Source: an uncultured Lachnospiraceae bacterium | GTDB lineage: Bacteria; Bacillota; Clostridia; Lachnospirales; Lachnospiraceae | NCBI GenBank assembly: GCA_903789615.1 | Contig: CAIFEV010000003.1 | Span: 62,001-126,000 of the forward strand | Direction of reading: 5' to 3' | Length of the DNA stretch: 64,000 nt | Part shown: piece by piece, positions 47,598 through 55,799 of the stretch | How the letters are laid out: each line of letters opens with the position of its first letter | Position numbering within the stretch: position 1 is the first letter of the stretch | Program-made: the position numbers and the translations under genes | Notes under the pieces: model-generated | The model's database searches: none | The model's input: the letters and a program-made list of their open reading frames with translations, nothing else | Told to the model about the DNA's origin: nothing

Positions 47598-50063
47598 ATG
47601 GACAGAAAGCTCTATGAACTGATGAACTGGCCGGAAATTGAGGCTGTTGAATATGCGGAGTGCAAAAATCCTGAGAAACTGCTGGGCGGACACATGACGC
47701 GCAGCGGATACCTGATCCAGGCTTTCCGGCCCGACGCCGTGAGCATGCATGTGAAGACGGGCGGCAATGTCATCAGGATGGAGAAGACAGATGAGGCCGG
47801 CTGGTTTGCGGCACTACTCCCGGGGAAAAAGGCTGCGGCGTATTCGCTTGTCCGGGAGGACAGAAACGGAAAGCAGACGGAATATGAAGATCCGTATGCA
47901 TACACCCCGAAGATCACCAATGAGCAGCTCGGAAGTCTCGCGGCCGGAAACTGCGAGACTATGTGGGAGATTCTCGGAAACCGCATGAGTGTTGTCGGCG
48001 GGCACAGAGGTGTCACATTTGCCGTGTGGGCTCCCGGAGCGATCGGCGTGAGTGTCGTTGGTGATTTCAACCATTATGACAGGCGCATAAGCCAGATGGA
48101 GCGTCTGGGGGAGACAGATGTATTCGCGCTGTTCATCCCGGGTGTAAAGAGCGGCGGGAAATACGGATATGAGATTTCCATGCGCGGCGGCAGGAGAATC
48201 CGCAAGGCCGATCCGTTCGCCCGGGAGAGCGCGGGGCTTCCGGATCCGCTGTCGCTTGTCGGAAAGCCATCTTCCTACAGCTGGAAAGTGCCGGCGTTTT
48301 CTGCCGGGCGGGCGAAGCTGCACGGAGAGGGGAAGCCGGTGGCCGTTCTTTCCGTCAATCCGGATGATTTTGAGAAGCCGGCGTTTGAGACGATTACAAA
48401 GAAACTTGTCGGAAAGGTGAAAGAGGCCGGATACAGCTATGTACAGTTTCCGGTGCTCACCCAGCACGCGAGAGACAGTGTTGGGTGCATTTCGTGGTTT
48501 GCCCTGCACCCGGGCTGGGGAGATGACCGGCAGATGAAGGCAATGGTGGACGCATTCCATGCGGAGGGAATCGGTGTGATCGCCAGCTTCCCTGCGGCAT
48601 TTATGCCGGACGATACGGAAGGACTTGTGAACTTCACCGGTGCACCGCTTTTTGAGGCGTTCCGGACGCGGATTGACGCCTATCCGGGAGTTCCGCTGTT
48701 CACGTTTGACTACAGCCGGCCGCAGGTGCGCAGCTTTCTTACGAATGCGGCGCTGTACCTGGTACAGGAATATCATCTGGACGGTCTGCGCATCGGCGAT
48801 GTCGCGTCCATGTTGTATCTGGATTACGGCAAGGAGCCGGGGGAGTGGCAGCCGAACCTGTACGGCGGAAATGAGAATATGAATGCAGCCGCATTTCTGA
48901 AGGAACTGAACGGGCGGCTGCATGAAATAGACGGATTCCTGACTGTCGATGAAGATACGAGCGCCTGGAGAAGTTCGACCGGGCAGACAGAGGATTCGCT
49001 AGGGTTTGACTACAAGGAAAACCGGGATTTCACGGGGATTCTGCAGGATTTTGCGGGGACAGACCCGCTGTTTCGGAAAGGAAAGTATGACCGTCTGTCC
49101 GAGACGATGCTGTATCATTACATGGAAGATTTCGAGCTGCCGTTCCCGGCGCTTGTCTCTGGCAGTGATGATCTTCCGCTTTCGGCGTTCCCGGAGAAAG
49201 AGCCGGGGCAGCGCGAGGCGGATCTTCGCGCACTGTTTGGCTTTTTCATGACGATGCCAGGCACCAAGTGCGTGCCGTATTTCCCGGGCCCTGCTTCCGG
49301 TGCGGGATGGGAAACTTTGACGTCCGATTTCCTGAAACTGTACCGGAACACGCCTGCGCTTTATGAACTGGATCAGGACGAGAAGGGATTTTCCTGGGTT
49401 CAGGCAGATGACGGGGAACAGACCGTCCTGATCTATGAGAGGCGGGACAGGCGCGGCAGGACCCTGCTTGCCGCTTGCAATTTCACGCCGGTTGCGCGCC
49501 GGGACTACCGGTTCGGGATCGGGAGATGCGGCCATTTCCGGGTGATTTTCTCAACGGACGACACGCGCTACGGCGGTGAAAAAGATCACACGGGTGAGAC
49601 GTACGACACCGGATTTGAAGCCTGCGGCGGAGCAGACTATTCGCTTTCCGTAACGCTTCCGGGACTTTCCTGCACGGTTTTTGAATACATTCCGTACACG
49701 AAGTACGAACTGGAGAACTTCCGGATCCGCGCCGGGGCGGACAAGGCCAGAAAGCAGGCCCTTGCGGCGGCTGAGGCGGCGAAAGAACGCCAGAGACAGG
49801 CCGAGGCAGCGGCCGCGGAGGCAAGGAAGCGGGAACGGCAGACCCGGATTGAGGCAGAGGCGGCCGTGAAACAGGCAAAGGAAACCGCCGCGGAGGCAGA
49901 AAAGCGGGCTGAGGAAACCGCGGCGGCTGCGGAAAAAGCCGCGCAGCAGATCCGGGAGATCGAGAGAAAAGAACTCGAAGATCTGAAAAAACTTCAGGAG
50001 AGTGCCGGAAAGGCAGCCGGAGACGGGAAGCGTCCCGCCGGCAGAAAGGAAGATGAAGCGTAA
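47598..50063 (+). CDS. GlgB-like protein with degenerate active site and C-terminal coiled coil
   Basis: An 821-residue protein laid out like a 1,4-alpha-glucan branching enzyme: N-terminal domain (NPEKLLGGH), CBM48 (GVTFAVWAPGAIGVSVVGDFNHYD, about 137-195), GH13 barrel and C-terminal beta domain. The active site is altered. Where GlgB has RVDAV with the nucleophile Asp, this has R-I-G-D-V (398-402, nucleophile position Gly400). The AEEST acid/base region reads V-D-E-D-T (450-454). The SHDE region reads SGSDD, and DWVPAHF reads ASFPAAF. The last ~110 residues are an Ala/Glu/Lys/Arg-rich coiled coil (about 705-805). ATG 47598 follows AAGGAG. Branching activity is doubtful; a scaffold or glucan-binding role is possible. 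It is co-transcribed with an MscS gene 4 bases on. Confidence 0.85.
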   Translation: MDRKLYELMNWPEIEAVEYAECKNPEKLLGGHMTRSGYLIQAFRPDAVSMHVKTGGNVIRMEKTDEAGWFAALLPGKKAAAYSLVREDRNGKQTEYEDPYAYTPKITNEQLGSLAAGNCETMWEILGNRMSVVGGHRGVTFAVWAPGAIGVSVVGDFNHYDRRISQMERLGETDVFALFIPGVKSGGKYGYEISMRGGRRIRKADPFARESAGLPDPLSLVGKPSSYSWKVPAFSAGRAKLHGEGKPVAVLSVNPDDFEKPAFETITKKLVGKVKEAGYSYVQFPVLTQHARDSVGCISWFALHPGWGDDRQMKAMVDAFHAEGIGVIASFPAAFMPDDTEGLVNFTGAPLFEAFRTRIDAYPGVPLFTFDYSRPQVRSFLTNAALYLVQEYHLDGLRIGDVASMLYLDYGKEPGEWQPNLYGGNENMNAAAFLKELNGRLHEIDGFLTVDEDTSAWRSSTGQTEDSLGFDYKENRDFTGILQDFAGTDPLFRKGKYDRLSETMLYHYMEDFELPFPALVSGSDDLPLSAFPEKEPGQREADLRALFGFFMTMPGTKCVPYFPGPASGAGWETLTSDFLKLYRNTPALYELDQDEKGFSWVQADDGEQTVLIYERRDRRGRTLLAACNFTPVARRDYRFGIGRCGHFRVIFSTDDTRYGGEKDHTGETYDTGFEACGGADYSLSVTLPGLSCTVFEYIPYTKYELENFRIRAGADKARKQALAAAEAAKERQRQAEAAAAEARKRERQTRIEAEAAVKQAKETAAEAEKRAEETAAAAEKAAQQIREIERKELEDLKKLQESAGKAAGDGKRPAGRKEDEA

Positions 50064-50066
50064 GAC

Positions 50067-50957
50067 ATGGATACAGGCACCACAGAGGCAGCACAAAATC
50101 TCGCGAACTCCTGGAGTGAGGACGTCCGGAATTTCTTTATGAATACCGGCGGAAATCTCTCGGAGTGGGCCGTATCAATGGCGGGGAAAATAATTCTCTC
50201 GCTGGTTGTCTGGTGGATCGGCCGGAAACTGATCCGCTATCTCACCGACAAGGCTCTCCCGCGGTTTCTCCGGAAAACAAAAGCGGACCCGGACGTCGAC
50301 AAGTTTGCGACGAGTGCCTCGCGGATTCTTCTGTACATCCTGCTGATCCTGGAGATCATGAATATTCTCGGGATCAACACGACCTCATTTGTCACGCTGC
50401 TTGGTTCGGCGGCCCTGGCCATCGGTCTTGGCCTGCAGGGCGCACTCTCAAATTTCGCGGGAGGTGTGCTGCTTCTCATCTTCAAGCCGTTCCGCAAGGG
50501 CGACATGATCACAAGCGGAAATCTTACGGGAACGGTGGATTCCATCGGCCTTCTGTACACGAAGCTGATCACATACGATCACGTGACCATCAATCTCCCG
50601 AACGGGAGCCTGATGAACAGCAACATTCTCAATCTGACAGAGCAGGGCATCCGGCGGGCTGACATTGACATGAGCATTCCCTACGATGTCAATGTGAAGC
50701 GGGTGCGCGACCTGCTTTTATCCGTGATGCGCTCAGAGCCCCGGATCCGCAGGGACGCGCCCATCGAGGTGGTCCTGAAGGAATTCGGCAACAGCGCCAT
50801 AATCCTGCAGGCGCACTGCACGGTGGCATCGGACGACTATTACAGTGTGCGCTGGGATCTGCAGGAGAAGTTCAAAGAGGAACTCGACAAGGAGGGAATC
50901 AGCATCCCCTTCCCGCAGCTGGATGTGCACGTGCAGCCGGATACATCAAAACAATAA
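50067..50957 (+). CDS. Small-conductance mechanosensitive channel (MscS family)
   Basis: A 296-residue membrane protein with three N-terminal transmembrane helices. The pore helix TM3 is glycine/alanine-rich (LGSAALAIGLGLQGALSNFAGGVLLL), followed by the MscS beta domain (FRKGDMITSGNLTGTVDSIGLLYTKL) and the C-terminal alpha/beta vestibule. It opens under membrane tension to release solutes in osmotic downshift. It starts 4 bases after the GlgB-like gene with a GGAAG-type site inside that gene. A terminator follows. Confidence 0.93.
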   Translation: MDTGTTEAAQNLANSWSEDVRNFFMNTGGNLSEWAVSMAGKIILSLVVWWIGRKLIRYLTDKALPRFLRKTKADPDVDKFATSASRILLYILLILEIMNILGINTTSFVTLLGSAALAIGLGLQGALSNFAGGVLLLIFKPFRKGDMITSGNLTGTVDSIGLLYTKLITYDHVTINLPNGSLMNSNILNLTEQGIRRADIDMSIPYDVNVKRVRDLLLSVMRSEPRIRRDAPIEVVLKEFGNSAIILQAHCTVASDDYYSVRWDLQEKFKEELDKEGISIPFPQLDVHVQPDTSKQ

Positions 50958-50968
50958 AGGTTTGTGTG

Positions 50969-50997
50969 AAGCTGCTCCGTCACGGGGCGGCTTTTTT
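50969..50997 (+). terminator. Terminator after the MscS gene
   Basis: AGCTGCTCC pairs with GGGGCGGCT (two G-U pairs) across a 5-base loop, followed by a T6 tract. Confidence 0.8.
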
Positions 50998-51079
50998 CAC
51001 GCGCCGTTCACAACTTGCACCCCGTTTGGTCACATTCTGCCTTTACACTTCCTTTACATACAAGAAGGAGGTGAGCGAC

Positions 51080-51811
51080 ATGGCAATCGAGATTTTTAAC
51101 CGGACGGAAGAAAAATATCTGCTGACCAGACGGCAGGCGGTAAGACTTCTGGAGGCGGCCGGAAACCGCCTCACACCGGATCCCTACTGCCGGGACGGGA
51201 AGACCTATCTCGTGGAAAATATCTATTTTGACACGGCAGACGATGCTCTCATCAGCCGCGCCATCGAGAAGAACATCTTCCGGCAGAAACTGCGGCTTCG
51301 CAGTTATGGTATCCCAGCCCCTGAGACGACCGTATTCCTGGAAATCAAGAAAAAATATGAGGGCATCGGCAACAAACGACGCACCGGCATGAGCCTTAAG
51401 ATGGCGGAAACGTATCTGGAAGACGGAAAGCTGCCGGATCCGGATACACCCGGCATAAACGCGCTGGTGCTGGAAGAGATTGACTATCTGAGAAATAACC
51501 GGGATCTGGTCCCGAAGACCATGATCACGTATGAGCGCCAGGCGTGGTTTTCGGCGGATGACCCGGGGCTGCGCCTGACCTTTGACCGCAATATCCTGGC
51601 CCGGGAGGACGAGCTGCACCTGGGGGCAGGCCCCGGCGGCCGGCCGCTTCTTGAAAGAGGCAAAGTCCTTTTTGAGCTGAAAGCGGAAGTATCCGTGCCC
51701 ATGTGGCTGGCGAAAGCGATGGCTCAGATGAAGATCTGGCCGGTGACATTTTCCAAATATGCACAGGAATATATCACGCGGGAACCGGGAGTGCTCCGGG
51801 ACTGTGTCTGA
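51080..51811 (+). CDS. VTC-domain protein (polyphosphate polymerase-like)
   Basis: A 243-residue VTC-domain tunnel-fold protein. The ring of charged residues typical of this fold is visible: EEKYLL, YFDTAD, KLRLRSYG, LEIKKKYEG, MITYERQAW, LTFDRNI, LFELKAE and FSKYAQEY. In eukaryotic Vtc4 this domain makes polyphosphate from ATP at the membrane. Bacterial homologs often pair, as here, with a DUF4956 membrane protein 14 bases downstream. The bacterial product is not established for most members. GGAGGTGA fixes ATG 51080. Confidence 0.88.
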   Translation: MAIEIFNRTEEKYLLTRRQAVRLLEAAGNRLTPDPYCRDGKTYLVENIYFDTADDALISRAIEKNIFRQKLRLRSYGIPAPETTVFLEIKKKYEGIGNKRRTGMSLKMAETYLEDGKLPDPDTPGINALVLEEIDYLRNNRDLVPKTMITYERQAWFSADDPGLRLTFDRNILAREDELHLGAGPGGRPLLERGKVLFELKAEVSVPMWLAKAMAQMKIWPVTFSKYAQEYITREPGVLRDCV

Positions 51812-51825
51812 AAGGGAGGGCTGCT

Positions 51826-52518
51826 ATGACCGAATCTATATTTTCAACCACATCCACGTTTGACGTGACAAATGGTCTTATTGCCGTGGCCGTGGCGCTT
51901 CTCTACGGCTTTCTCATCGGACTTGTATATATGCGCTCGATGAAGACGCGCGGGTATTCCAAGGACTTCATCATCGGACTCATCATCATCCCGGCGGTGG
52001 TCGCCGGCGTTATTCTGATGATCGGAAGCGATATAGCCAAAGCGCTCTCCATGGGCGGCGCCTTTGCGCTGGTTCGCTTCCGGAGTGCTCCGGGCTCTGC
52101 CAGAGACATATCCGTCGTGTTCTTCAGCATGGCTGTCGGTCTGGCCTGCGGACTCGGGTACCTGTTCTTTGCGGGACTTTTCGCACTTCTCATCGCGGCC
52201 GTGTTTCTGCTCATCTCGCTCACTCCGTTCGCGGACAGCCGCAGCGGCGTAAAGCTTCTGAAAGTGACCTGTCCGGACGATTTAAATTTCAGCGAGGCGT
52301 TTGAAAGTGTGTTCACCACATACACAAAGAACGTACAGCTGAAGAAGGTCCGCACGACCCACATGGGCACGATGTTTGAAAACACCTACTCGGTGAAGCT
52401 CAAGGACGGCACGCAGGAGAAAAAGTTCCTCGATGCGCTTCGCACCCGCAACGGAAACCTGCCGGTGGTACTTTCGGATTTGGGTGATTCCACGGATAGC
52501 CTGAATACGAGCCTGTAA
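51826..52518 (+). CDS. DUF4956-family membrane protein
   Basis: A 230-residue protein with four transmembrane helices in the first 140 residues, including LIAVAVALLYGFLIGLVYM and FIIGLIIIPAVVAGVILMI. The family mark GGAFALVRFRSAPGSARDIS is between helices 2 and 3. A cytoplasmic alpha/beta domain of about 90 residues follows. The DUF4956/VTC gene pair is recurrent in Bacillota, sometimes with CotH; the membrane protein may anchor the polymerase and provide a channel for its polymer. AAAGGGAGG lies before ATG 51826. A strong terminator follows. Confidence 0.88.
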   Translation: MTESIFSTTSTFDVTNGLIAVAVALLYGFLIGLVYMRSMKTRGYSKDFIIGLIIIPAVVAGVILMIGSDIAKALSMGGAFALVRFRSAPGSARDISVVFFSMAVGLACGLGYLFFAGLFALLIAAVFLLISLTPFADSRSGVKLLKVTCPDDLNFSEAFESVFTTYTKNVQLKKVRTTHMGTMFENTYSVKLKDGTQEKKFLDALRTRNGNLPVVLSDLGDSTDSLNTSL

Positions 52519-52552
52519 ATTCGTGCAAATGTGACAAATCCGCGCTTTCCCG

Positions 52553-52597
52553 GCCCCGGCAAAGGCAAGCTGTCTTGCATTTGCCGGGGCTTTGTTA
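52553..52597 (+). terminator. Terminator after the VTC/DUF4956 pair
   Basis: A perfect 11-bp stem, GCCCCGGCAAA (52553-52563) with TTTGCCGGGGC (52580-52590), with an inner GCAAG/CTTGC. The tail TTTGTTAT is short and merges into an extended -10 element for ireB. Confidence 0.8.
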
Positions 52598-52601
52598 TAA
52601 A
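52593..52601 (+). promoter_or_regulatory. Extended -10 element for ireB
   Basis: TGTTATAAA directly follows the preceding terminator stem and lies 36 bases before ireB. No good -35 box is seen. Confidence 0.45.
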
Positions 52602-52636
52602 ATTGTTCCAAATGGAAAAGGAGCGTGAGGATAAAG

Positions 52637-52894
52637 ATGATTGACAACAACACACAATATTTCAGAAAGCAGCCGGAACGCTCGGTATCCGTTGAACAGA
52701 TTCTTGAGCAGGTGTACCAGGCGCTGAAGGAAAAGGGATACAATCCGGTGAATCAGATCGTCGGATATATCATGTCGGGCGATCCGACGTATATCACCAG
52801 TCACAATAATGCCAGAAGCCTGATCATGAAGGCGGACCGGGACGAACTGGTGGAGTATCTGGTTCGCTATTTCATTGAGAACAAGGACCTTTGA
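52637..52894 (+). CDS. ireB: IreB-family regulatory protein (UPF0297)
   Basis: An 85-residue protein of the UPF0297/YrzL family. In Enterococcus, IreB is a small phosphoprotein substrate of the Ser/Thr kinase IreK and lowers cephalosporin resistance. The conserved core [20 protein letters not shown] (about 34-53) and the N-terminal Thr6 region are present. GTGAGGAT lies ahead of ATG 52637. It stands in its canonical order before ruvX and a DUF1292 gene, with only one base between its stop and the ruvX start. Confidence 0.93.
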   Translation: MIDNNTQYFRKQPERSVSVEQILEQVYQALKEKGYNPVNQIVGYIMSGDPTYITSHNNARSLIMKADRDELVEYLVRYFIENKDL

Positions 52895-52895
52895 T

Positions 52896-53333
52896 TTGGT
52901 ATATATCGGACTGGATGAGGGGACAAAGACGGTGGGGGTCGCGGTGAGCGACCGGAAGGGAAGTTACGCGCTTCCCCTGGAGACCATCGTCCGGAAGGAA
53001 GACAACAAGCTGCGCAGAACGTACGCGCGGATTGAAGAACTGGTCAGAGAGAACGGAGCAGAGGCGATCGTCGTGGGACTTCCCCGCAACATGGACGGGA
53101 CGGAAGGCTTCAGAGCCGCTGCCTGCCGGAAGTTTGCAGAGGATGTGGCGCGCCGGACAGGGCTTCCTGTCACAATGTGGGACGAGAGGCTCTCGACGGT
53201 TGAGGCGGAGGAGTCTCTGATCCGCGGCGGTGTTAAGCGGAAAGACCACAAGGCTGTCATTGATCAGCTTGCCGCTTCGGTGATCCTCCAGGATTTTCTG
53301 GATGAGAACAACCGCCGGAATAAGCATGTGTGA
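52896..53333 (+). CDS. ruvX: Putative pre-16S rRNA nuclease / Holliday junction resolvase-like RuvX (YqgF)
   Basis: A 145-residue RNase H-fold protein. Acidic catalytic residues are visible in GLDEGTKTVGVAVSD (Asp7), VVGLPRNMDG, WDERLSTVEAE and DQLAASVILQDFL. The family is proposed to process 16S rRNA 5' ends and/or resolve Holliday junctions. The start is TTG 52896, one base after the ireB stop, with AAGGA 8 bases upstream. A longer frame from TTG 52875 would overlap ireB and gives an atypical N-terminus. Confidence 0.92.
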   Translation: MVYIGLDEGTKTVGVAVSDRKGSYALPLETIVRKEDNKLRRTYARIEELVRENGAEAIVVGLPRNMDGTEGFRAAACRKFAEDVARRTGLPVTMWDERLSTVEAEESLIRGGVKRKDHKAVIDQLAASVILQDFLDENNRRNKHV

Positions 53334-53344
53334 ACAGAAGAGTG

Positions 53345-53385
53345 TTCCCCGGCTTGTTAAGAGGCAGGCCGGGGAATGGTTTTTG
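53345..53385 (+). terminator. Terminator-like hairpin after ruvX
   Basis: TTCCCCGGCTTG (from 53345) pairs with CAGGCCGGGGAA (to 53376) with one G-U pair, then TGGTTTTTG. The downstream DUF1292 gene may be reached by readthrough or by its own promoter. Confidence 0.7.
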
Positions 53386-53460
53386 CCTCAAACGGCTCCC
53401 ACAGGCGGACAACTGTCCGGCACACAGAGACAAATAGCTTGCGTGAGGAATCAGACTTGC

Positions 53461-53721
53461 ATGGAGAAACTGGAATTTACAGATGATGACGGGAACATGG
53501 AGAGCTGGTACGTACTTGACGAGACGAGACTCGGGGGAAAGACCTATCTTCTTGTGACAGACAGTGAGGATGGTGACGGTGAAGCCATGATTCTGAAGGA
53601 TGAATCGTCAGACGGAGATCCGGAGGCGGATTTCTGTCCGGTTGAGGATCCGGACGAGCTGGCGGGTGCCGGACAGATTTTTAGTGAGATACTGAAAGAA
53701 CACGGGATAACAATACAATGA
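53461..53721 (+). CDS. DUF1292 protein (YrzB/UPF0473-like)
   Basis: An 86-residue acidic protein matching the DUF1292 layout: EFTDDDGNMESWYVLDETRLGGKTYLLVTD, followed by an acidic stretch and a C-terminal helix. The biochemical function of the family is unknown. It completes the ireB-ruvX-DUF1292 trio conserved in Bacillota. ATG 53461 has only GAGGAA about 13 bases upstream, a longer spacing than usual. Its stop overlaps the ATG of the RNase J gene (ATGA), indicating coupling. Confidence 0.85.
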   Translation: MEKLEFTDDDGNMESWYVLDETRLGGKTYLLVTDSEDGDGEAMILKDESSDGDPEADFCPVEDPDELAGAGQIFSEILKEHGITIQ

Positions 53722-55799
53722 GCAGAGAAAACGAAAACGAGACAGAGACAGTCGCAAAGACAGAGAGCGAAAGCAGGAACGAAATCAGAACCGAAAGCGG
53801 AAAGGACAGGGAGCCGCAGATAAAGCCGGCGGAAGAAAAGAAGAGCGCCGGAAAAGCGGTGAAGCCCGCCAGAAAAAGCAGCGCGCCGGGAAAGAGTGCG
53901 GGGCAGCCGGCGGCCGGGGCTGCTGCAGATAAGCTTCCGGAAGCGGAAGGGGAGAAACAGGCGGACGAAAAGCCGAAGAGAAAGAGAAGAGTCAGAAAGA
54001 AAACGGAATCGGCGGGAGCCGGTGTGAAGGAAGAAAAGGCTGAGACGGCAGCAGGGGCACCCGGGACGGCGGATGACATAAAGCCGGCACCGGTGCGCCG
54101 CGGCGCCGCCAGAAAGGCGAAGGTGAAGAGCACGAAAAACGAACATCTGCCAGTGCGAATCATACCGCTTGGAGGACTTGAGCAGATCGGTATGAATATG
54201 ACCGCATTTGAGTACGGTGACTCGATCATCGTAGTTGACTGCGGGCTGGCGTTCCCGGAAGACGATATGCTCGGCGTCGACCTGGTGCTGCCGGACACGA
54301 CATTCCTGGAAGAAAACCTGAAGAAGGTGAAGGGATTTGTCATCACACACGGACATGAGGACCACATCGGCGCGATCCCGTATGTCCTGAAGAAGGTCAA
54401 TGTGCCGATTTACGCGACGCGGCTCACCATGGGCCTCATCGAGAGCAAGCTGACGGAACACAACATGATGAACACGGTAACGCGCCATGTCGTGCAGTAC
54501 GGCGATATCGTGACGCTGGGTGACTTCAGGGTGGAATTTATCCGCACGAATCACTCGATTTCCGACTCGGCGGCGCTGGCCATCTCCTGCCCGGCGGGTG
54601 TCATTGTGCACACGGGCGACTTCAAGGTGGACTTCACGCCGGTTTACGGCGATCCGATCAACCTGCAGCGTTTCGGCGAGCTCGGCCATCAGGGCGTCCT
54701 GGCCCTGCTGTGCGATTCGACCAATGTGCTGCGCCCGGGATTCACGAGTTCGGAGAAGACAATCGGCAAGGTCTTTGAGAAGATTTTCGCCGAGAATCAG
54801 GAGAGCCGGCTGATCATCGCGACATTTGCCAGCAATGTGGACCGCGTGCAGCAGATCATCAACACGGCGGTGCAGTATCACCGCAAGGTCTGCGTGGAAG
54901 GCCGCAGCATGGTCAACATCATCAACGTCGCGCAGGAACTCGGATATCTGCGGATCCCGGACGGCGTGCTGATTCAGACCGAGGAGATGATCAATTACCG
55001 CCCGCGGGAGATCGTGCTGATCACGACCGGATCCCAGGGCGAGACGATGGCGGCGCTCTCCCGCATGGCGGCCGATCTGCACCGCAAGGTACAGATCAAC
55101 CCGGGCGATGTGGTCGTATTCTCGTCCAACCCGATCCCGGGCAACGAGAAGTCTGTTGCCAAGGTTATCAATGAACTGGGCATGAAGGGCGCGAAGGTTA
55201 TCTTCCAGGATACGCATGTATCCGGACACGCCTGCCAGGAGGAGATCAAGATGATCTACACCTTGGTGAAGCCGAAGTATGCGTTCCCGGTTCACGGCGA
55301 ATACCGGCACCTGCAGGGACAGCATGATCTGGCGAAACTCCTCGGGTACGACGAGGATCACATCATCATGGCCAAATCCGGCGATGTGGTGGAACTCACG
55401 GATGAGTCGGCGAAGATCGTCGACCACGTTCAGGCGGGCCGCATCATGGTCGACGGCCTGGGCGTCGGCGATGTCGGAAACATCGTTCTGCGCGACCGAC
55501 AGAACCTGGCAGAGAACGGCATTGTCATCGTCGTGATGACGCTGCAGAAGTACACCGGAAATCTCGTGGCGGGGCCGGATATCATATCCCGCGGATTTGT
55601 CTATGTCCGCGAGGCAGAAGATCTGCTTGACGAGGCCCACTCGGTGGTCGAGAAGACCGTTGACGAGTGCCTGGTGCGCCGCATCAGCGACTGGAGCAAG
55701 ATCAAGAATCTGATCAAGGACGACCTGAGTGAGTATTTCTGGAAGAAGATGCACAGACATCCGGTGATTCTGCCGATTATTATGGAAGAGCATGGCTGA
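53718..55799 (+). CDS. rnj: Ribonuclease J with long basic N-terminal extension
   Basis: A 693-residue metallo-beta-lactamase/beta-CASP ribonuclease for 5'-3' exonucleolytic and endonucleolytic mRNA decay and rRNA maturation. The catalytic motif HGHEDH is at residues 211-216, with LCDSTN, FASNVDRVQQII and FQDTHVSGHA further on. RNase J is usually about 555 residues with this motif near 75; here about 140 extra residues rich in Lys, Glu, Ala and Pro come first and are predicted disordered. Such tails could bind RNA or partners. No internal start with a better ribosome binding site is seen, and coupling to the DUF1292 stop supports ATG 53718. Confidence 0.95.
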   Translation: MSRENENETETVAKTESESRNEIRTESGKDREPQIKPAEEKKSAGKAVKPARKSSAPGKSAGQPAAGAAADKLPEAEGEKQADEKPKRKRRVRKKTESAGAGVKEEKAETAAGAPGTADDIKPAPVRRGAARKAKVKSTKNEHLPVRIIPLGGLEQIGMNMTAFEYGDSIIVVDCGLAFPEDDMLGVDLVLPDTTFLEENLKKVKGFVITHGHEDHIGAIPYVLKKVNVPIYATRLTMGLIESKLTEHNMMNTVTRHVVQYGDIVTLGDFRVEFIRTNHSISDSAALAISCPAGVIVHTGDFKVDFTPVYGDPINLQRFGELGHQGVLALLCDSTNVLRPGFTSSEKTIGKVFEKIFAENQESRLIIATFASNVDRVQQIINTAVQYHRKVCVEGRSMVNIINVAQELGYLRIPDGVLIQTEEMINYRPREIVLITTGSQGETMAALSRMAADLHRKVQINPGDVVVFSSNPIPGNEKSVAKVINELGMKGAKVIFQDTHVSGHACQEEIKMIYTLVKPKYAFPVHGEYRHLQGQHDLAKLLGYDEDHIIMAKSGDVVELTDESAKIVDHVQAGRIMVDGLGVGDVGNIVLRDRQNLAENGIVIVVMTLQKYTGNLVAGPDIISRGFVYVREAEDLLDEAHSVVEKTVDECLVRRISDWSKIKNLIKDDLSEYFWKKMHRHPVILPIIMEEHG

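Noticed and set aside
47598-50063. Annotation as active glycogen branching enzyme GlgB
   Set aside because: The overall layout fits, but the nucleophile, the SHDE region and the DWVPAHF region are all changed, so the enzyme name would mislead.
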